This document shows positions 36,143 through 50,147 of a DNA stretch of 64,000 nucleotides, piece by piece (the first letter of the stretch is position 1; each line of letters begins with the position of its first letter). Below the pieces are notes generated by a model. That model worked only from the letters and a program-made list of their open reading frames with translations, was not told where the DNA came from and searched no databases. Made by a program: the position numbers and the translations under genes. Source of the DNA: Sequoia sempervirens (Eukaryota > Streptophyta > Pinopsida > Cupressales > Cupressaceae); NCBI GenBank assembly GCA_007258455.2, contig VDFB02270651.1, forward strand, positions 697,050,197 through 697,114,196, written 5' to 3'.

Positions 36143-38787
36143 TGTAATGCCCAAAATTTCACACTAAAATACAATTAAGGACAAAACAAAAATTTCAAAT
36201 TTTGACCACAAACACTAACATAATTCCCAAAAGTCACTTCCTACACATGTACCTCATGAAAACCTAGCAAACATTAGACCAACAATTTATAAGGACCTTG
36301 GCCATCAACACCACTGAGTTGTAAATCATGGTCGAGTTTCAAATGTAGATATGGAATCCACATCACCAAGGTAGGTTGGCTTAGATCTACTAACTCATCA
36401 ATAAACACAGACTTAATTCAAGTCACAAGTTATGCAAATAAAATATATATATCAATAGTAACTTTAAATATTTAATAAGAGGAAAATCCTAGGGGCTAGA
36501 CCTAATTCCTCGGGGGATCATCTTTGACGGCCTTGCCTATGTATATAATTCGTAGAGGAACCGTAGTTCAACAATTGGGCTTCAACCATCTCACACATGG
36601 TTGGATAGAAAATGGGTATAAACACCAAGTTAAAAATATGTTAACATCAACTTCAATCAAAACCACTTACACCTCTTCTCATGACAATAAAAGGAAACAA
36701 CAGTTCAAGGTCAAGGATTGGGACTAGACCCACACATAGGATTTCTCAAGAATTTTAAGATTTACAAGTTGAACTTTTTTTTCCAACTCATGTTACCATC
36801 CTGGTTTAACTCACAAATGGTTTTTCAATACTTAAATACATATAATGAATACACATTAATGATTAGACTATGAGGATTCTCACTATTTAGTGAAGTGATA
36901 GGATAGGTTGATAGGGGAATTTCTCCTATTACTAACACCCTCTATGTATATCATAACAAAATCAACCAAAAAGATATGCTTATGATCCAATGCTATACAA
37001 TCTATGTATCATGTCCATTAACTATAGAATAAATTCCAAAACTGTATTATCATAATATCTCCTAGTTAGCCTTCGAGATGAATCTATTAGGGTGACAGAG
37101 AACTGAATGGGAAACCAATACTTGAATCCAAGCTTGCTCAGATGGAAATATTATTAAATTGATTTTTTATCACTAATCGCTTAATACTAAGGAGTACCAA
37201 ATCCATATATATATGTATGAGTATATGAGTGTTTATGTATACTTAAATATATACTACCATCAAGTAGTTAGGTAGGATTACCGTTGTTTAAAAGTTTAAT
37301 TATTTTCTAAATACTTTACATCCACATAAGCATAGAAACATAAACCTCAATATCTTTTATGTGTACATTATATTCTTATATCAATATACTAGCACACATT
37401 CATCTACTCTAAATTTAAATTGAAATACTAACATGAGAGAATTTTATAGTTAGCATCTAAATTATCAAGTTCTCAACCAGTTTAAAGTCAGTTGAAAAGA
37501 ATGAACCATAAAGGAATTTAATAGTGCTAAAGTTGTATAGATAAATGATAAATAAGTTTTAATACTGTCAAAGACCAATAGTTTAGATAAATGCCAAAAA
37601 GAAAAACTCCATAGTGAATGGAAGGCTCTACTTATAGGAATGATAGCAGTGTACTCTAAAGGATGACATTCTTAAACTGGAAAAGAAAATTTGGAAAGGT
37701 CGATGTGACCCACTGCTCGAGAGAGCGAACTAGAAGAGTCAGGAATCAAATGAAGGTCTCAAGGTCTAAAATAAATTCAATTATGCACAATACAAATATA
37801 GCAACAAATAATTACATCCAGAAGTACTGATAATCAGCCATATTAAAAATATCTTATGGGATTATGGATTGTAGAGATTTGCATGGTACGCAAAACAGGT
37901 ATGTGGAAAGGACTGCTCAGACTTATGGATGCCAACATTATAGTATCCAAAATAAATGGATTTGATCATGAATATTTTAAAAATTGTCATGCAATTATGA
38001 TAGCATATTTCAACCCGCGCCAAGTATTTAGGATGCCAAGTCTTCTCAATATATGCTCTATTTTTCTTTAAACAGTCAAGAAGTCATTTTTTGTATCACT
38101 TAGAAATAGATTGAGGGTGACAAAAATATCTCCATGAGGGTAGGTGCATAACTTTGGTTGATCATTGATAGCAAGTAAGATCGAATAACGAAAAATTCAA
38201 CCCAAACTAGCAGCATAGACAAGATATCTAATAGGAAAAGTCAACTCCTTGATCTTAACCAACCGCCCAGCTAAAACTGTATGCTGATCATCTGTTAAAT
38301 GATTAAAAATAATAGCACTGTATGTTGATCATTCGTTAAATGATTAAAATAATAGAACACAGAAAAGGTAGGAATTTAGGTGCGAAATCAAGCAAAATAA
38401 GATACCCGATTATGTAACAATGTAGAAAATAGAATCAACAATTTATTTTTTTGTTTCAATCTTCAAAACTATCGAAAAGGGATTGGAGATTTACATGTTT
38501 TAGCACTAAATTACATTCCCTAATTTAGATATGTTTGGTGTAACTATACTTCTGTTTATGTAACTCGTTTGAGGAGCAGACAAGGGAAAAAGACAAATGT
38601 GGTAAAAAAAATAAAAAAATCAATCATCACTCTTGGAAAAATGCAAACCCTCAAAATGAGCAGCAAAATGATTTGAAGCATATAAGTCCCTCCAGAAATA
38701 AAAACATTCAACAATGGAAATCGATCCATTTTAAAGGTTTATCCATTTATCAATTACAAAACCTTGTTACTACCAGTAATATTGAAT
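36143..38787 (-). repeat. 5' LTR of minus-strand element, far end not located
   Basis: The LTR terminus is fixed at 36143 by the primer site: minus strand ...GGGCATTACA. A TGTAATGCCC/TGTAACGCCC terminus is common in plant gypsy LTRs. The other end should be a TG on the minus strand somewhere before the duplication at 38788; I could not identify it, so this span is an upper limit. No coding pattern is seen within it. Confidence 0.45.
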
Positions 38788-40971
38788 TTCACTTAGGTGA
38801 TCATAATGAAAAATAGTTTGAACATTGAGCAAGAGAGTTGATTTGCACACCGAAATTATTGATTTGCTGAGATGGGTCCTAGTAGCCATTGCATATGTCG
38901 TCATTCCTTAACAGACTAGAATTTACAGTAAGAAGACAGGGCGACGGGTTGGTTTCCAGTGAATGCTCTTCTTGTGGTTGTGGCGGCTTGCCCAGCATGC
39001 CTGCTAGAGAGGGAGAGGTCACTAAGAAATTTGGTATTTTTCTTCCCTTTTCCCTGTTTCTCCTTTTTCATGTAATCCCTCTACATTTTTCCTCTATAGC
39101 AGTGTAAATCCCCCTTTGGTAGCAAGCTGTTCATATGGATTTCCAAGAAGAAAACCGACAATGACGTAAGCCAGCCAATGTGTGAAACTTGCAGCTAAGA
39201 GTTAATGCGAAAATCTCTTGCACGTCTTTTCCAAAATCTTTCTTCAAGATTTTGCCTTTAATTCTTGGCACTTAAAGAAATCCATTGTTGGTAGGGAGTA
39301 TCTTGAGATAGTTCAACTTTGGAAAGTATATAAAGTAGCTAGGATTATCCTTTCAACACAACATCCTAATTTTTTAACAGCAATGATAATATATTAAAAC
39401 AAGCTATTACAGTTGAACTGAGTATAATAACCTCTACTATAGAATAAATATTATTATCTTTGGTATGTTTCAATACCTGATTTTGGTCAATTTTCCTCCA
39501 GTCATTTAATAAGAAGATCAAAACCAATGATGACGTTAATGAATGCCATATCAGTTCTCAACTTTTGCAGTCAATTAATATGTTATTATGGTTCACTGTT
39601 CTGGCAGCTTGACATTAGTTTGGGTGCTACCCCAACAATGGACACTTACTCTTTAGTATTTTCATCTACTGCCAATATTATTATATATTAGACTCTCCAC
39701 TTTCAGCACTGGAATGATGGTTGGCATTTATATATCTTTTAATATTTCTGCCCTCCCTTGAATTCAAACTCTTTATTTAAGAACCGTCCCAAAAAATAAA
39801 TTCCATAGTTGGTAGAAGTTTATTACATTTAGGGATAGGTCTAATTTATGAATGAATGGAGTATTAATAAGTCTTTCCTCCGTAGCAATAATGGTGAACA
39901 TATATATATTAACTACTCACCGTAATATACACATATGCCTGGGATTATTAAATACGGTGATATAACATGATAATTAATTTCCAACCATTATATTGTATGG
40001 GTGTATTGGTAGTTGGCTTGCTTGAAAACTAAAGTAATAATAAGCATCAAATCCCTGTGCTCTTGCAATTTAAAAAAAATACTAATAAGTCACACTTGAA
40101 TAGTTATGTACATTTAATAAACCTCCTTCTTTTTAAAGTTCTCATGCTTCTTTTTTTTTATAAAAGAAAGAGAATGGAATCGTGTTTTTCTCTTACTATC
40201 CTTTCCTTAAAAAAATTAGGCTTTAATTTATTTATTTTGGTATTTTAGTTAAACTAAAATTAAATAAATAAAGAAGGGCTTCTCTTATTAGATATGTACC
40301 ATAAGATGTTTAATTATGATATTTATATTTCTTTCTTTTTTTATGTCATTTATCTTATTATTAATTTAATTTGTTTATTTTTTCTTCTTTTAGAAAGGAA
40401 TATAATGGGATAGTTTAATGGTATGATGTTCGAATTTAAATGTGTATCATAATTCAATTCAATATGACACAACTCAATAGTAATAAGAACTCTAAAACTC
40501 ATTATCATTCCTTATTTACTTTATGTACTATTCTCACTAAGTTAGAAGTGCTATAGGTATCTAATATGTCTTATATGTGATCACTTCTTACAAAAACCTC
40601 TAGGATCCTCTACTGAATTTAGTCATAATTCTTGCTATGAGGATCATCAAGCAAGGACTATAGGAGACATTCAAACTCAACCTGAGTCAAAGGATAAGAA
40701 CAAACATTACTACATGTGGACCTTTATAAACACTATAAAGCATGATAAATTATAGTATCAATCAATGTAGCTTTAGTCATATATCTTAATGGGAGCATCC
40801 AAATTAGAATTTAGTGAATCTACTCTTGGATTCAAATGACTAAAGTATGGTTGCACTCGATCACAACTAAATCGGGTATCAACCCAATCATGTAAACTTA
40901 ATCTGAATAGTAGAGTAGCATAAGTTTAGAATAAAAAGGGTTGTGGCTATGATATAGAGGGAAAGGCCTTA
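38788..40971. repeat. 2.18-kb segmental duplication, copy 2
   Basis: Direct partner of 30478-32658; starts TTCACTTAGGTGATC and ends AGGCCTTA. Sequences outside differ between the copies on both sides. Confidence 0.9.
38889..39107 (+). CDS. Hypothetical 72-aa frame in duplication, copy 2
   Basis: Same length and stop as the frame at 30579-30797, with differences concentrated after residue 35; the RRQGDGLVSSECSSCGCGGL block is unchanged. Coding status is unproven. Confidence 0.2.
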   Translation: MHMSSFLNRLEFTVRRQGDGLVSSECSSCGCGGLPSMPAREGEVTKKFGIFLPFSLFLLFHVIPLHFSSIAV

Positions 40972-42422
40972 ACAAATGTCAGGTAAGAGCTGGTTTTTAT
41001 TTGTGCTCATTCTTGTTTTTTTGTTGTTTGTTAAAAAGCTTGTGTGTTTTTAGCTTCTAGTTTTGTTCTTTGATGTTTTTTTTTTTTTTTGCAATGTACT
41101 ATTGGTGAGTAGCTTGTTTTTGTGTTTATGATACTTGGTTGTTGTTATAAGGGCCAATGGAAAATGCTTGGAAAACATTGTCATGTTCACATATTTATTT
41201 TTGCAATATTTATTGGCGTTCATTCATTTTTTGTTGAAAAGCTTCTAGGTTTTCCCAACTACTAGTTACATTTTTGCATGTTCGTTATTCTCTAAAAGTA
41301 TAGTGGGTGTCAATATATTTGTTGTGTGTTTATGATACTTGATAACTAGAAGTATTTCTTGTTGCTAGAAGAGATAATGGAGCAAGTTGGTACATTAAAA
41401 TACATATACTTTCAGCAAGGTCTTGTGGACTACGAGGGCAGTGAATGCGTTAATTATATGTGCATTGCTTGAGTGGCTAGTACACTATCAACAAAGCTTG
41501 GAAAGAAAATTGTGCAAGATGTGTTGAAGGAATAGTGGATGTAGAAGTAGTGAATGCATAATTAATTCATGAAATGTGAAGTGAGAGTTGGGTTTTACTT
41601 GTCCTTATTCTTGTTTGTTTATTGTTCATTAAAAAGTTTGTGTGTTTTATGGTTTTGGTTCTGTTCCTCGACATTTTTTGTTTTGTGATGGTGCACTATT
41701 GGTAAGTGGCTCCCTTCCCTGTTTATAATGCTTGGTTGCTATTACAACAACTAACAAGGAATGCTTGGAAAAATTTATCATGCTGGTCTATTTTTTTGTA
41801 ATTATATTGTTGTTTCTATGGTTGAGGTTTATTAATAGCATATTATTTGGCATGGACAATGGTCATTTATTGTTCCATGGATATACAATTGACTTGAACA
41901 ATTTTTAATATAATTAAGAAAACTTACATTAACAAGTAATTCCAGCACACTGTGCACCTAGATATCATATTGCGAAGTATGCAAATAAACATACTCATTT
42001 AATAAACAAATAAATGGATCCATTTGATATCAAACAAACTATATGGAAATGTGCATATTGTTGGAAACAATATTTACATATTTCAGGTAAGAAATTTGTA
42101 GTCACATTGGAGCTCAAAGCATTGACAAGACTTCTTTTTCATAAAAGCATTTAAGTATTAAACTATGTATCATTATACTTGACAAATTACTATTATATGC
42201 AAGATGGTTTAATACTAAGAACACTTTACTGAAAAGAAGCCTCACCAATGCATAGTACTATTATTAATTCTTGCTGATAGGTAGGTTTACTATTGCAATC
42301 AATGCATTTTATTTTGAATTAGGGGCTTGGCCAATGAGATTGTTTTTCTTAAAATATTTGTCTTGTTATTATAGTCAGGATTTAAGCACATATTTTTTGT
42401 GCTAGAAAATTACGGTTTATCT
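40972..42422 (+). repeat. Satellite-like array, block 1
   Basis: Two diverged copies of a head unit are visible from about 40980 and 41580: GTGCTCATTCTTGTTT, then GTTAAAAAGCTTGTGTG, then a word close to GTGCACTATTGGTGAGTGGCTTG, then TTATGATACTTGGTTG. The same unit recurs at 47760, 48240 and three or four times in 52380-53040, and reversed at 44320-44700 and 55900-56440. Confidence 0.6.
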
Positions 42423-43213
42423 GGGTATGTGCAGGATCATCATGGAAAAATAGGCCCTTAAGTGACAAAAAATTCAAAAAAATCAGAGTTAAGCAACTTG
42501 ACGTAAAAATTTGAATAAGTTATCTATATTATTTCAAAAATATGTAACAATAGAATCTGTAACAAATTGAATGTAGTTTCTAAACAACTAGGTTTATTTT
42601 TATAAAAAATCTATTTGGTAAAATTTGAAATTTCAATGCAGTGGTACTTAAATATCAAGAAAAAAGTAAGTAGGTGTCTGTTTGACCACCCTAACCACAA
42701 TAAAATGATAATAATTTTTTATAATATTTTGGATATAAGTAGAGGACTCATGTCCGGATGTGATGCATATTTTTTTGTAATTTTTTTCTAAGTAAATAAT
42801 TAATTATGAATTTTTTATTACAACTTTTAAAAATTATAAAAACTCGTATGTCTGACCACCTTAACTTGGTCAAAACTTCATGAAATTCAATTTTTCTTTT
42901 TTTAATCCTATAGTATACGAAACATGTGATGCATGTTTTGGATTGAAAAAATGTGATACCGTTGGAAAGCTATAGAATTTTTTCAATCAGCCTATCAATC
43001 ACGACTTTAGTACTAATTCAAATAAAAAATGAATAATAATTATTTATTAAATTCAAAGTAAAGCATAATTTATATTGGTGGAAAGTTGAGAATCTCCTTT
43101 AAAAACCCTTTTTGTTTCATCAATTTTGGGTAAAAAAAAGTCGTCAGCCACGTGGGCCATCATATTACTTACATATTGCCACTTTTTGGCCCATCATCAT
43201 CCTGCACATACCT
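42423..43213 (-). mobile_element. TIR element copy E (791 bp)
   Basis: It starts GGGTATGTGCAGGATCAT and ends ATCCTGCACATACCT. ATCT flanks both ends (42419-42422 and 43214-43217). The interior aligns in full with copies A and F. Near the right end it carries the longer subterminal variant with CACGTGGGCCATCATATTAC, shared with copy C. A diverged empty version of its insertion site is at about 47500-47620. Confidence 0.9.
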
Positions 43214-46200
43214 ATCTCTTTTTCTATTGGTTTGAGGAGGTCGATTTTTCATTTTCCTTTAAGTAAAATAGGAAAATAGGGGAACATTATATGTTGTGGG
43301 GAACATTATATATTGTGGAAAATATTTAATTTCGGATGCATGTCATGTGAGTTTTGGTAGTGGGATGGTATGTACTGAAGCAATAAATGCATTTTTAATG
43401 TATTAAATGCAAACCTCATGATATGTGTTGGACAACTGGTGCAAAGATAAGTAGAGAATGCTTGGTTAATTTGCATGTTGTTTGTTTATTGTTTATTGAG
43501 AACAACCCTTCAACACATCTCGCACACACAATCTAGAGACCTTGCTCAAATTGTTGTGTTTCCCCTATAACACTTGTTCTAATAAAGTATGGGAAACAAA
43601 CAAACGACCCGAGAAGAATTGGAAAAAAAAACTACACTGAGGCTACTAGTTTGGATCATTTTCAATACCTTGTGAAGTGTAAATGATCAATAGCTATAAA
43701 TGGGAATGTTTTTCTATGCCCTAATGTAGTGGATAGCTTCCAGGTGTCAGATGTGTGCATGTATAGTGAAAATGGAAAGGGTGTTACATGTATATGTGTA
43801 AGAATAGAGATGGGGAAGAATTTTTTCCTTTGGTGAATGCCTAAGATTATGGTCTCCAAGTTTTGTGGCAAACATTTAGGCAAAAAGAAATATTTTATTG
43901 TTCCAAAGGAAAAATACATTATCTTGATAAGAATTGATTTTTGGAGGATGTGATAGATGTGAGTTGTTATTGGATTGTGAAGTATTAGAAATTGAATCTA
44001 GAAGAACTTAGAGTATTTGGTAAAACCTAATTCAGAAGCTTATAGAAATAGACACCATGTGAAAAACTAATTGACATGGGCAAGATCTTGTTAAGTGTAA
44101 ATGTATTGACTACATTTTGTTAACATTGTCCTTGTAATAGGAAACAATTTTTGTGATTGGAGTAGAGACAAAGATATATAGAGGTACAAAGACATTTGGT
44201 TCTTGAAGTAGAGAGTGTAAGATAAGAGTATGAGATGTTTTTACAAATATTTTTGCAAGGAAGTGTGATTCTTGAAATGTGTGTTAAAGTTATACAAATT
44301 GTTCATTTTTTCTATTTTTTTCCTGTTTCAAAAATGTCGTGGTCAAACTACACGTGGACACATATGCAAAAATTCAAGAAATAGGTAAAAAATCCACAAG
44401 CTTTTCAACAAACTATAATGAAATGAGAAAAAGGACAAACAAAACTTAGTAGTTGCCTAAGATTTCATGAATTATCTATACATTCATTGAATATGTACAG
44501 TCAGAGAGATATTAAGTTTTATAAATAGACAACCAAGCCATTCACCAATAGTATAGTTTTTAAGAATAACAAATATGCAAAAGCGTAGCAAGAGCTAAAA
44601 AATCCATAATGTTTTTAGCAACTGACATTAAGCACAAACAAAACCCAACACTCATCTAAGATTTCATGAATTAAGTATACCTGTATGAACATCAGATAAA
44701 GGAGTTCAAATAGAACTAAATCAAGTATTCAAGTAGTGAGTGGCTTGTCTATTTGTTTTTTGTAGTTGACAACTACAAGCATTACAAGGAAAAATAAACA
44801 CTTTGGGAAATCTCTTGTGTAATGTGGGTACACATGCAGTGAACACATAGCTAGTTCATCAAATCTTAGTGAAACTTTGGGTTTTGAATTCTGAATACAT
44901 CAAAGATAGGAACAAAGGGCTGAAAATACAAAAGTTTTTGAACAACCAATAAATGAACAAGAATAAGCACCAATAAAATCCAATTAACTATGCATTCATT
45001 TCTTGTGTACCCACCAGTTGTCCACCACATTTTACAATGCTTGGATTTAATACATTGTACATGCATTCATTTCTCTATGGAAATAGCAATTTAATGTTTA
45101 TGAAATACATGGAATGTCATTCACTATGGACATTTGACTATGTGGAAAGTCATATTCTTGAACCAGTGTCCTCCTTTATTTTTCACAACTCTTCCAATGC
45201 ATAGTTCTTTGATATATGGGAAAGTCATGTTTCTTAATGCAATTCCTCATGTTGTCTTTCTGCTAAAAATGTTCCTTGCATTTCCTATGTTTTGTTAGAA
45301 AGTAAATGGTAATCATTGGTGATTTATCCAGAGAAACTAAGTGACTGGTAAAGTATCTCAAACAAAACTCAATCAAGTATCAACTTAACCTTACATGTCT
45401 GAAAATATACTATCTCTCTCTCTCTCTGTATTGCATATAATAGGTCTACCATTTCTTTTTGTATAAACAAATAAATGAAATAGAAACACATAATAAAATT
45501 TGTCAAATAAATTTTATTGGCCAACTAAGTATGTGACATTGAAATGCAATAAATGGAAGAGCAACTTGCCCTTTAAAAATGTGTATATTTTGTGTTGCTA
45601 ATATATCACATACGAAAAAGCTGCAACACTGAAGTCTAATCCATTTAAACAAAAAACATAATAAAATAAAGTATTGCTTGGCATATAAAGGGAAAAGATG
45701 TCAACTGTAAAATAAATAAAAATGAAAAGCTTTAAGTCAAAGAACATAAGATATAATTGTATACATGAAAGAGCTCACAACAAAGGCATAACAAAAGAGA
45801 AAAAAGTAGATTGATGCAAATATTTAATGTCTAAATGCAAATTATGCTATCTTTTCCAGCAAAATGATATATACTAAAGCAGTATAAAACAATTCAATGA
45901 ATTTTTGCAAACAACAAATAAAACTAATTGGTCCTCTAGAATTTCATGCTTCACCTGTGCATTGAGAGCTTATGTATCCACAAAATCAGACTATTAAACC
46001 AACACTTTCCTTTATTGTTCATAACTCTTCCAATACATAGTTCTTTGACATATTGGAAACTCATGTTCCTCCACGCACCTTACAATGTTCTTTCTCTGCT
46101 AAAAAAAGTCTACTACATTTCTTATGTTTTTTTACAAAGTAAATGCTAATGCTTGATGATTTGATCACAAAAAACTAAGGTATTGAGATAGTTGCTCAAA

Positions 46201-48410
46201 AAAAACTCTGTATCTTTTCGAGCATTGAAGGGCTTTATAAGTGTAGGAAACATGGAATAGGAAAACCTAGAGCTAGAAACAGCCAAATTTGTTAACAAAT
46301 AGTAAACAAATGAAAATTGGCACAAGTAAAATTGATCACTCATGTGGTATTTCACTCTTTGGCTATGCATTCACAACTTATGTACACACAAGTCTATGTG
46401 CAAATCTCGTACACTTTGCATTATAAATTTATTTAGTGAAGTAGAATAATTATAAATAATTGTGTTTGCTGTGAATTTATAAAAGAACATATGTCATTAC
46501 AAACTAGTCCAGTAAAAGTAAAGTTAAAAGGAATAACAACTTCGAAGCTAAACTAGACCTTTGGATATTAATTGAAAAGTCCCACCAAAAACAATATGCT
46601 TGGACTAGTGGTATGCAAAAATTCCAATACCTTGTAATGTGTCAATGGTCAACAAGTGTTAACAGAAATGCTTCTATTCATTTCCTATTACTAGTTGATT
46701 AATTAGCCATTTATTCACTAATTCATTATGTACCATTCTTCTATCAGGGCTGACATAATTTGTATCTAGTGATTACATATTTGCAACATATATAATGTTA
46801 TCCTATTTTCTTAATTTACTTTAACAAAGTTGAATAATAGGCCTACTCTAACTAGTAGAAAAAAGGGTAATTTGTTTATTGTTTGTGAGTTCCAAATTAA
46901 ACAATAGCAATAGTGACCTATTCCTTCTCTTCAAATGTCTATGATTTCTTAAGTGGTCATTTTCTTATTGGAAAACCTTGCAAAATTTTAATATGATGTT
47001 CAAATTGTTGCAAAAAATTATCATATCTACCTTTTTTTGGAAATTTCCATCAATTTCTTTTATGTTTTGTGTATATGAATAGCATATTGCATGTCATGAG
47101 CTATGCTCATTTTCCAATTCTGTCTTTCTAACAAGGGCGACTATTTGCAATTGGAGAAAGGAATGAAGATTTGTAATGTTGCAAATATTTTTGGTTGTTG
47201 AACAAGGAACTTAGACACCAAACTCTTGTATCATTCTTAGCTATTGTTTGAAATGAGTTTTAAATCTTCCAATATGCTTGACAATTATGCCTTGGAAGAA
47301 TTATAAACAATAAGAAAGAAAATTGGTTCAAGAATCTAACTTGCCAAATAGACAAATGAGCATAGTGAATGACATGCTATGTGATTCATCAACATGAAAC
47401 TATTTTTTCTATAGTTACAAGTTACAATTGCAATTATGCAATTCATTTTTTTATTTTTGATTGGCAAGTCAAAATGTATTGTTTATAATTGTTTTATGTT
47501 CTTTCTATAATTGTGATTTAAGTACAAAATTTTCATGTTTGAAAATTATGTTGTCTTTTGTTAAATTCTATTGCTTGGAACATGAATTCTATTCATTTTT
47601 CTTTAAGTGAATTAATGAAATGGGGGGGCATTGTAAATACTGCAAAATATTTAATCCTCAAGCAGTCAATAAATGTTTAATCCATTAAATGCAAAATGTC
47701 TGCAATATGCTAGATAGCCTGTGGACATGCAACCAATAAATGCATAATTGATTCAAGAAATATTAGGGACAGTCTAGGATTTATTTTTCCTCATACTTGT
47801 CTATCTATTCTTCATTCAAAAAATAGTTTGTTTTAAGATTTCCATGTTCTCCATTCTACAAGAAATGCACTTTTGGCAAGTGGATTGTATGCTTGTTTGT
47901 CATAATTTATAAATACAAGTTTTTCTTGGTATTACAAGTGCTACAAGGGAATGCAATTGCAGCAAATAACATATGCTACATCACTAATAGGAATGTATCA
48001 ATTAAGGCCAAAAAGTGGACAGCTCATAAAGCATTCGTGTCCATATGAAACTGGTCGACATGTTTGTTGGTACAATAGCTAACAACATATTTAGTAACTA
48101 GAAGTCGTAACTGGCTTGTCTATTTTTTTTCATACTTGAAAACTAAATGAATTACAAGGAAAACTAAGTAGTTTGACCAATGTCTTGTGGACTGTGGGTG
48201 CACATGCAATAAATGCACATTTTCTTATTGTTTATTAATTGTTTGTTCAGAAGCTTGGGTGTTCTTAGCTCTTAGTTGCTCTCTTCAACATTTTTTATTC
48301 TCTGTAGTGTTTGGTCAAGGGTGGAGCCATATGAACAATGTTCAACTGCTCAGTAGCTAATCTATTTTTTTTGTATGCTTGATGACTAAAAGTGTTACAG
48401 GGAAAATTGA
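43214..48410. repeat. Satellite-like array, block 2 (units in both orientations)
   Basis: Plus-strand units: tail unit at 47080-47410 (TGTATATGAATAGCATATTG ... GCATAGTGAATGACATGC) and head units at 47760 and 48240. Minus-strand units: head unit at 44320-44700 and 44930-45020, tail unit at 45110-45280 and 45990-46110. ATTTTCCTTTAAGTAAAATA at about 43252 and ATTTTTCTTTAAGTGAATTA at about 47596 mark equivalent points of neighbouring units. The many 60-85 codon frames here are not shared between units. Confidence 0.6.
45411..45428. repeat. (CT)n microsatellite
   Basis: About eight CT units. Confidence 0.85.
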
Positions 48411-48696
48411 TGTAGCACCCCTCCATTTTTCTCTTTTGATCGATCATTGTTTTTATGTATGCTTCACTTCTGTTAGCACTCTGACTTTGACACTTGGTTA
48501 ATTTTGACTCCTATCTATTAAGCGATGTAAACATTATATTTTGATGTGATGGGATTTTATTTAGATGTTATCATTATGGTATGTTTTGTATTTGTGTAGC
48601 AATTATTTAATTAAAAATTCTTTATGTTTTAATTATATTGTTGTTGATTGACTCGTCAGTTTTAAGTCTGTATTGGTGAAGGGGACGGGATTGTAT

Positions 48697-48712
48697 CACT
48701 CGCTTGCGAGCA
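48697..48712. promoter_or_regulatory. Conserved LTR palindrome
   Basis: CACTCGCTTGCGAGCA keeps CTCGC/GCGAG arms; counterpart of the perfect palindrome at 30175-30190. Confidence 0.4.
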
Positions 48713-48741
48713 CCCTATGATTCCAAGATTTATGCTTCACA

Positions 48742-48748
<7 letters not shown>

Positions 48749-48809
<61 letters not shown>
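48749..48809. repeat. (TA)30 microsatellite
   Basis: An uninterrupted 61-bp TA run in the LTR; the related LTR has only about 19 bp here. Confidence 0.95.
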
Positions 48810-48812
<3 letters not shown>

Positions 48813-50147
48813 CACGTTTGACATGCTCTTTGCTCATAGGTTGTTAGGTACAGGACATCGACTCCACCTGATTTCACAGGTTTGAGCGTGTCCATTGACC
48901 AATGGTTATTGATTGGGAGATAGTAGCTAGATTTTTCATGCCAAGTCGTCACCCTAGTCATAGTTGTCATCGGGTTAGTGGTTTTGATTTGGTTCTTCCT
49001 CCTTGGTTAACTATTTCATTTTTTTTTTTAAAGGCTATTAAATGGTGGGTATGGTTAAAGTGATTATTTAACATATCTAGTTTCAATGTTGAATATTATT
49101 TTATTTCATTGATTATTTTGGTTTAATTAATAAAATCATTTTTAGTTTATTGATTACCTAGGTTAAGGGTGATAAATTAAATGAAATGGTTGTTTTAGCT
49201 TTATTGTATATTAAGATTCAAATTTAAAATGGAAATGGAAATCATGTTAGATATTCAAGTTAAATGATAATAAAAATAGAAATGTGTTTAAATTTCACTT
49301 TTTGGAAATTTTGGATAAAATATATATTCCTTGCAACTTTGGGATTCTGGTTTTATATGAAATTGTGAAGTGCATGATATATGATTTTGAAAGAAAATTG
49401 TTTTTAAAATTTTTTAAAATGGAAATATCCTCCAAATTGTTCAATAAATTTAGTGGGTGGGATATTTTAGGAGTTTGACCAAAAATTTGGGGAAGTTCTA
49501 TTTTAGCATTTTCCATTTCATATTATTGGAAGTTTTGATTTTGGTGGAGAGTTTTGTTGTGGCTGGATTTGGAGTTGAAGAAGAGATTTGGAATCACCAT
49601 TGTTAAATTCTTCAAGCTTGGGGAGAAAACACTAGTTTCTTCTTCATTTTTGTTTTCCTTTTTGGAATAATCTTCAAACTTCTTTATTCTGTTTGAAAAT
49701 TCTTTAAATGCTATTTAGATGCAAAGAAAACCCATGAGAAATGAATTCAAATCTTGCAAACTGCTGTTGGAATTAGGAAAGAAAACCAAAACAACAATCA
49801 CAATGGAAAATATAAAGAAAACCCACAAAAAAAATCTTTATTTCAAACTGATATTCTAAACTCTTGTGTATTGCCAACTTTAATTCTGTTATTGCAAAAA
49901 TTTGTTGTTCTTTTACACAATTTTAGGTTGGAAATGAAAATTTGGGTATATCTATTGCAAATATATAAATATGGTGCTTTTAGTTTGTTTGTTTTTGAGA
50001 AAGAAATTGTTGTTTTTTTAAAAAAAAAACCATGAAACAGAGTTTATGCTCTGTTGTTTTGCTTCTGGTTTTTTTTGTTGTTTTTAAATAAAATCTAAAA
50101 TCATTTTTTTCAAAAACATCATAAAATAAAATTTTATGTTAAGGGTT

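Noticed and set aside
30478..40971. The two 2.18-kb copies as LTRs of one element
   Set aside because: Borders are not TG...CA, no primer site follows copy 1 and no polypurine tract precedes copy 2.
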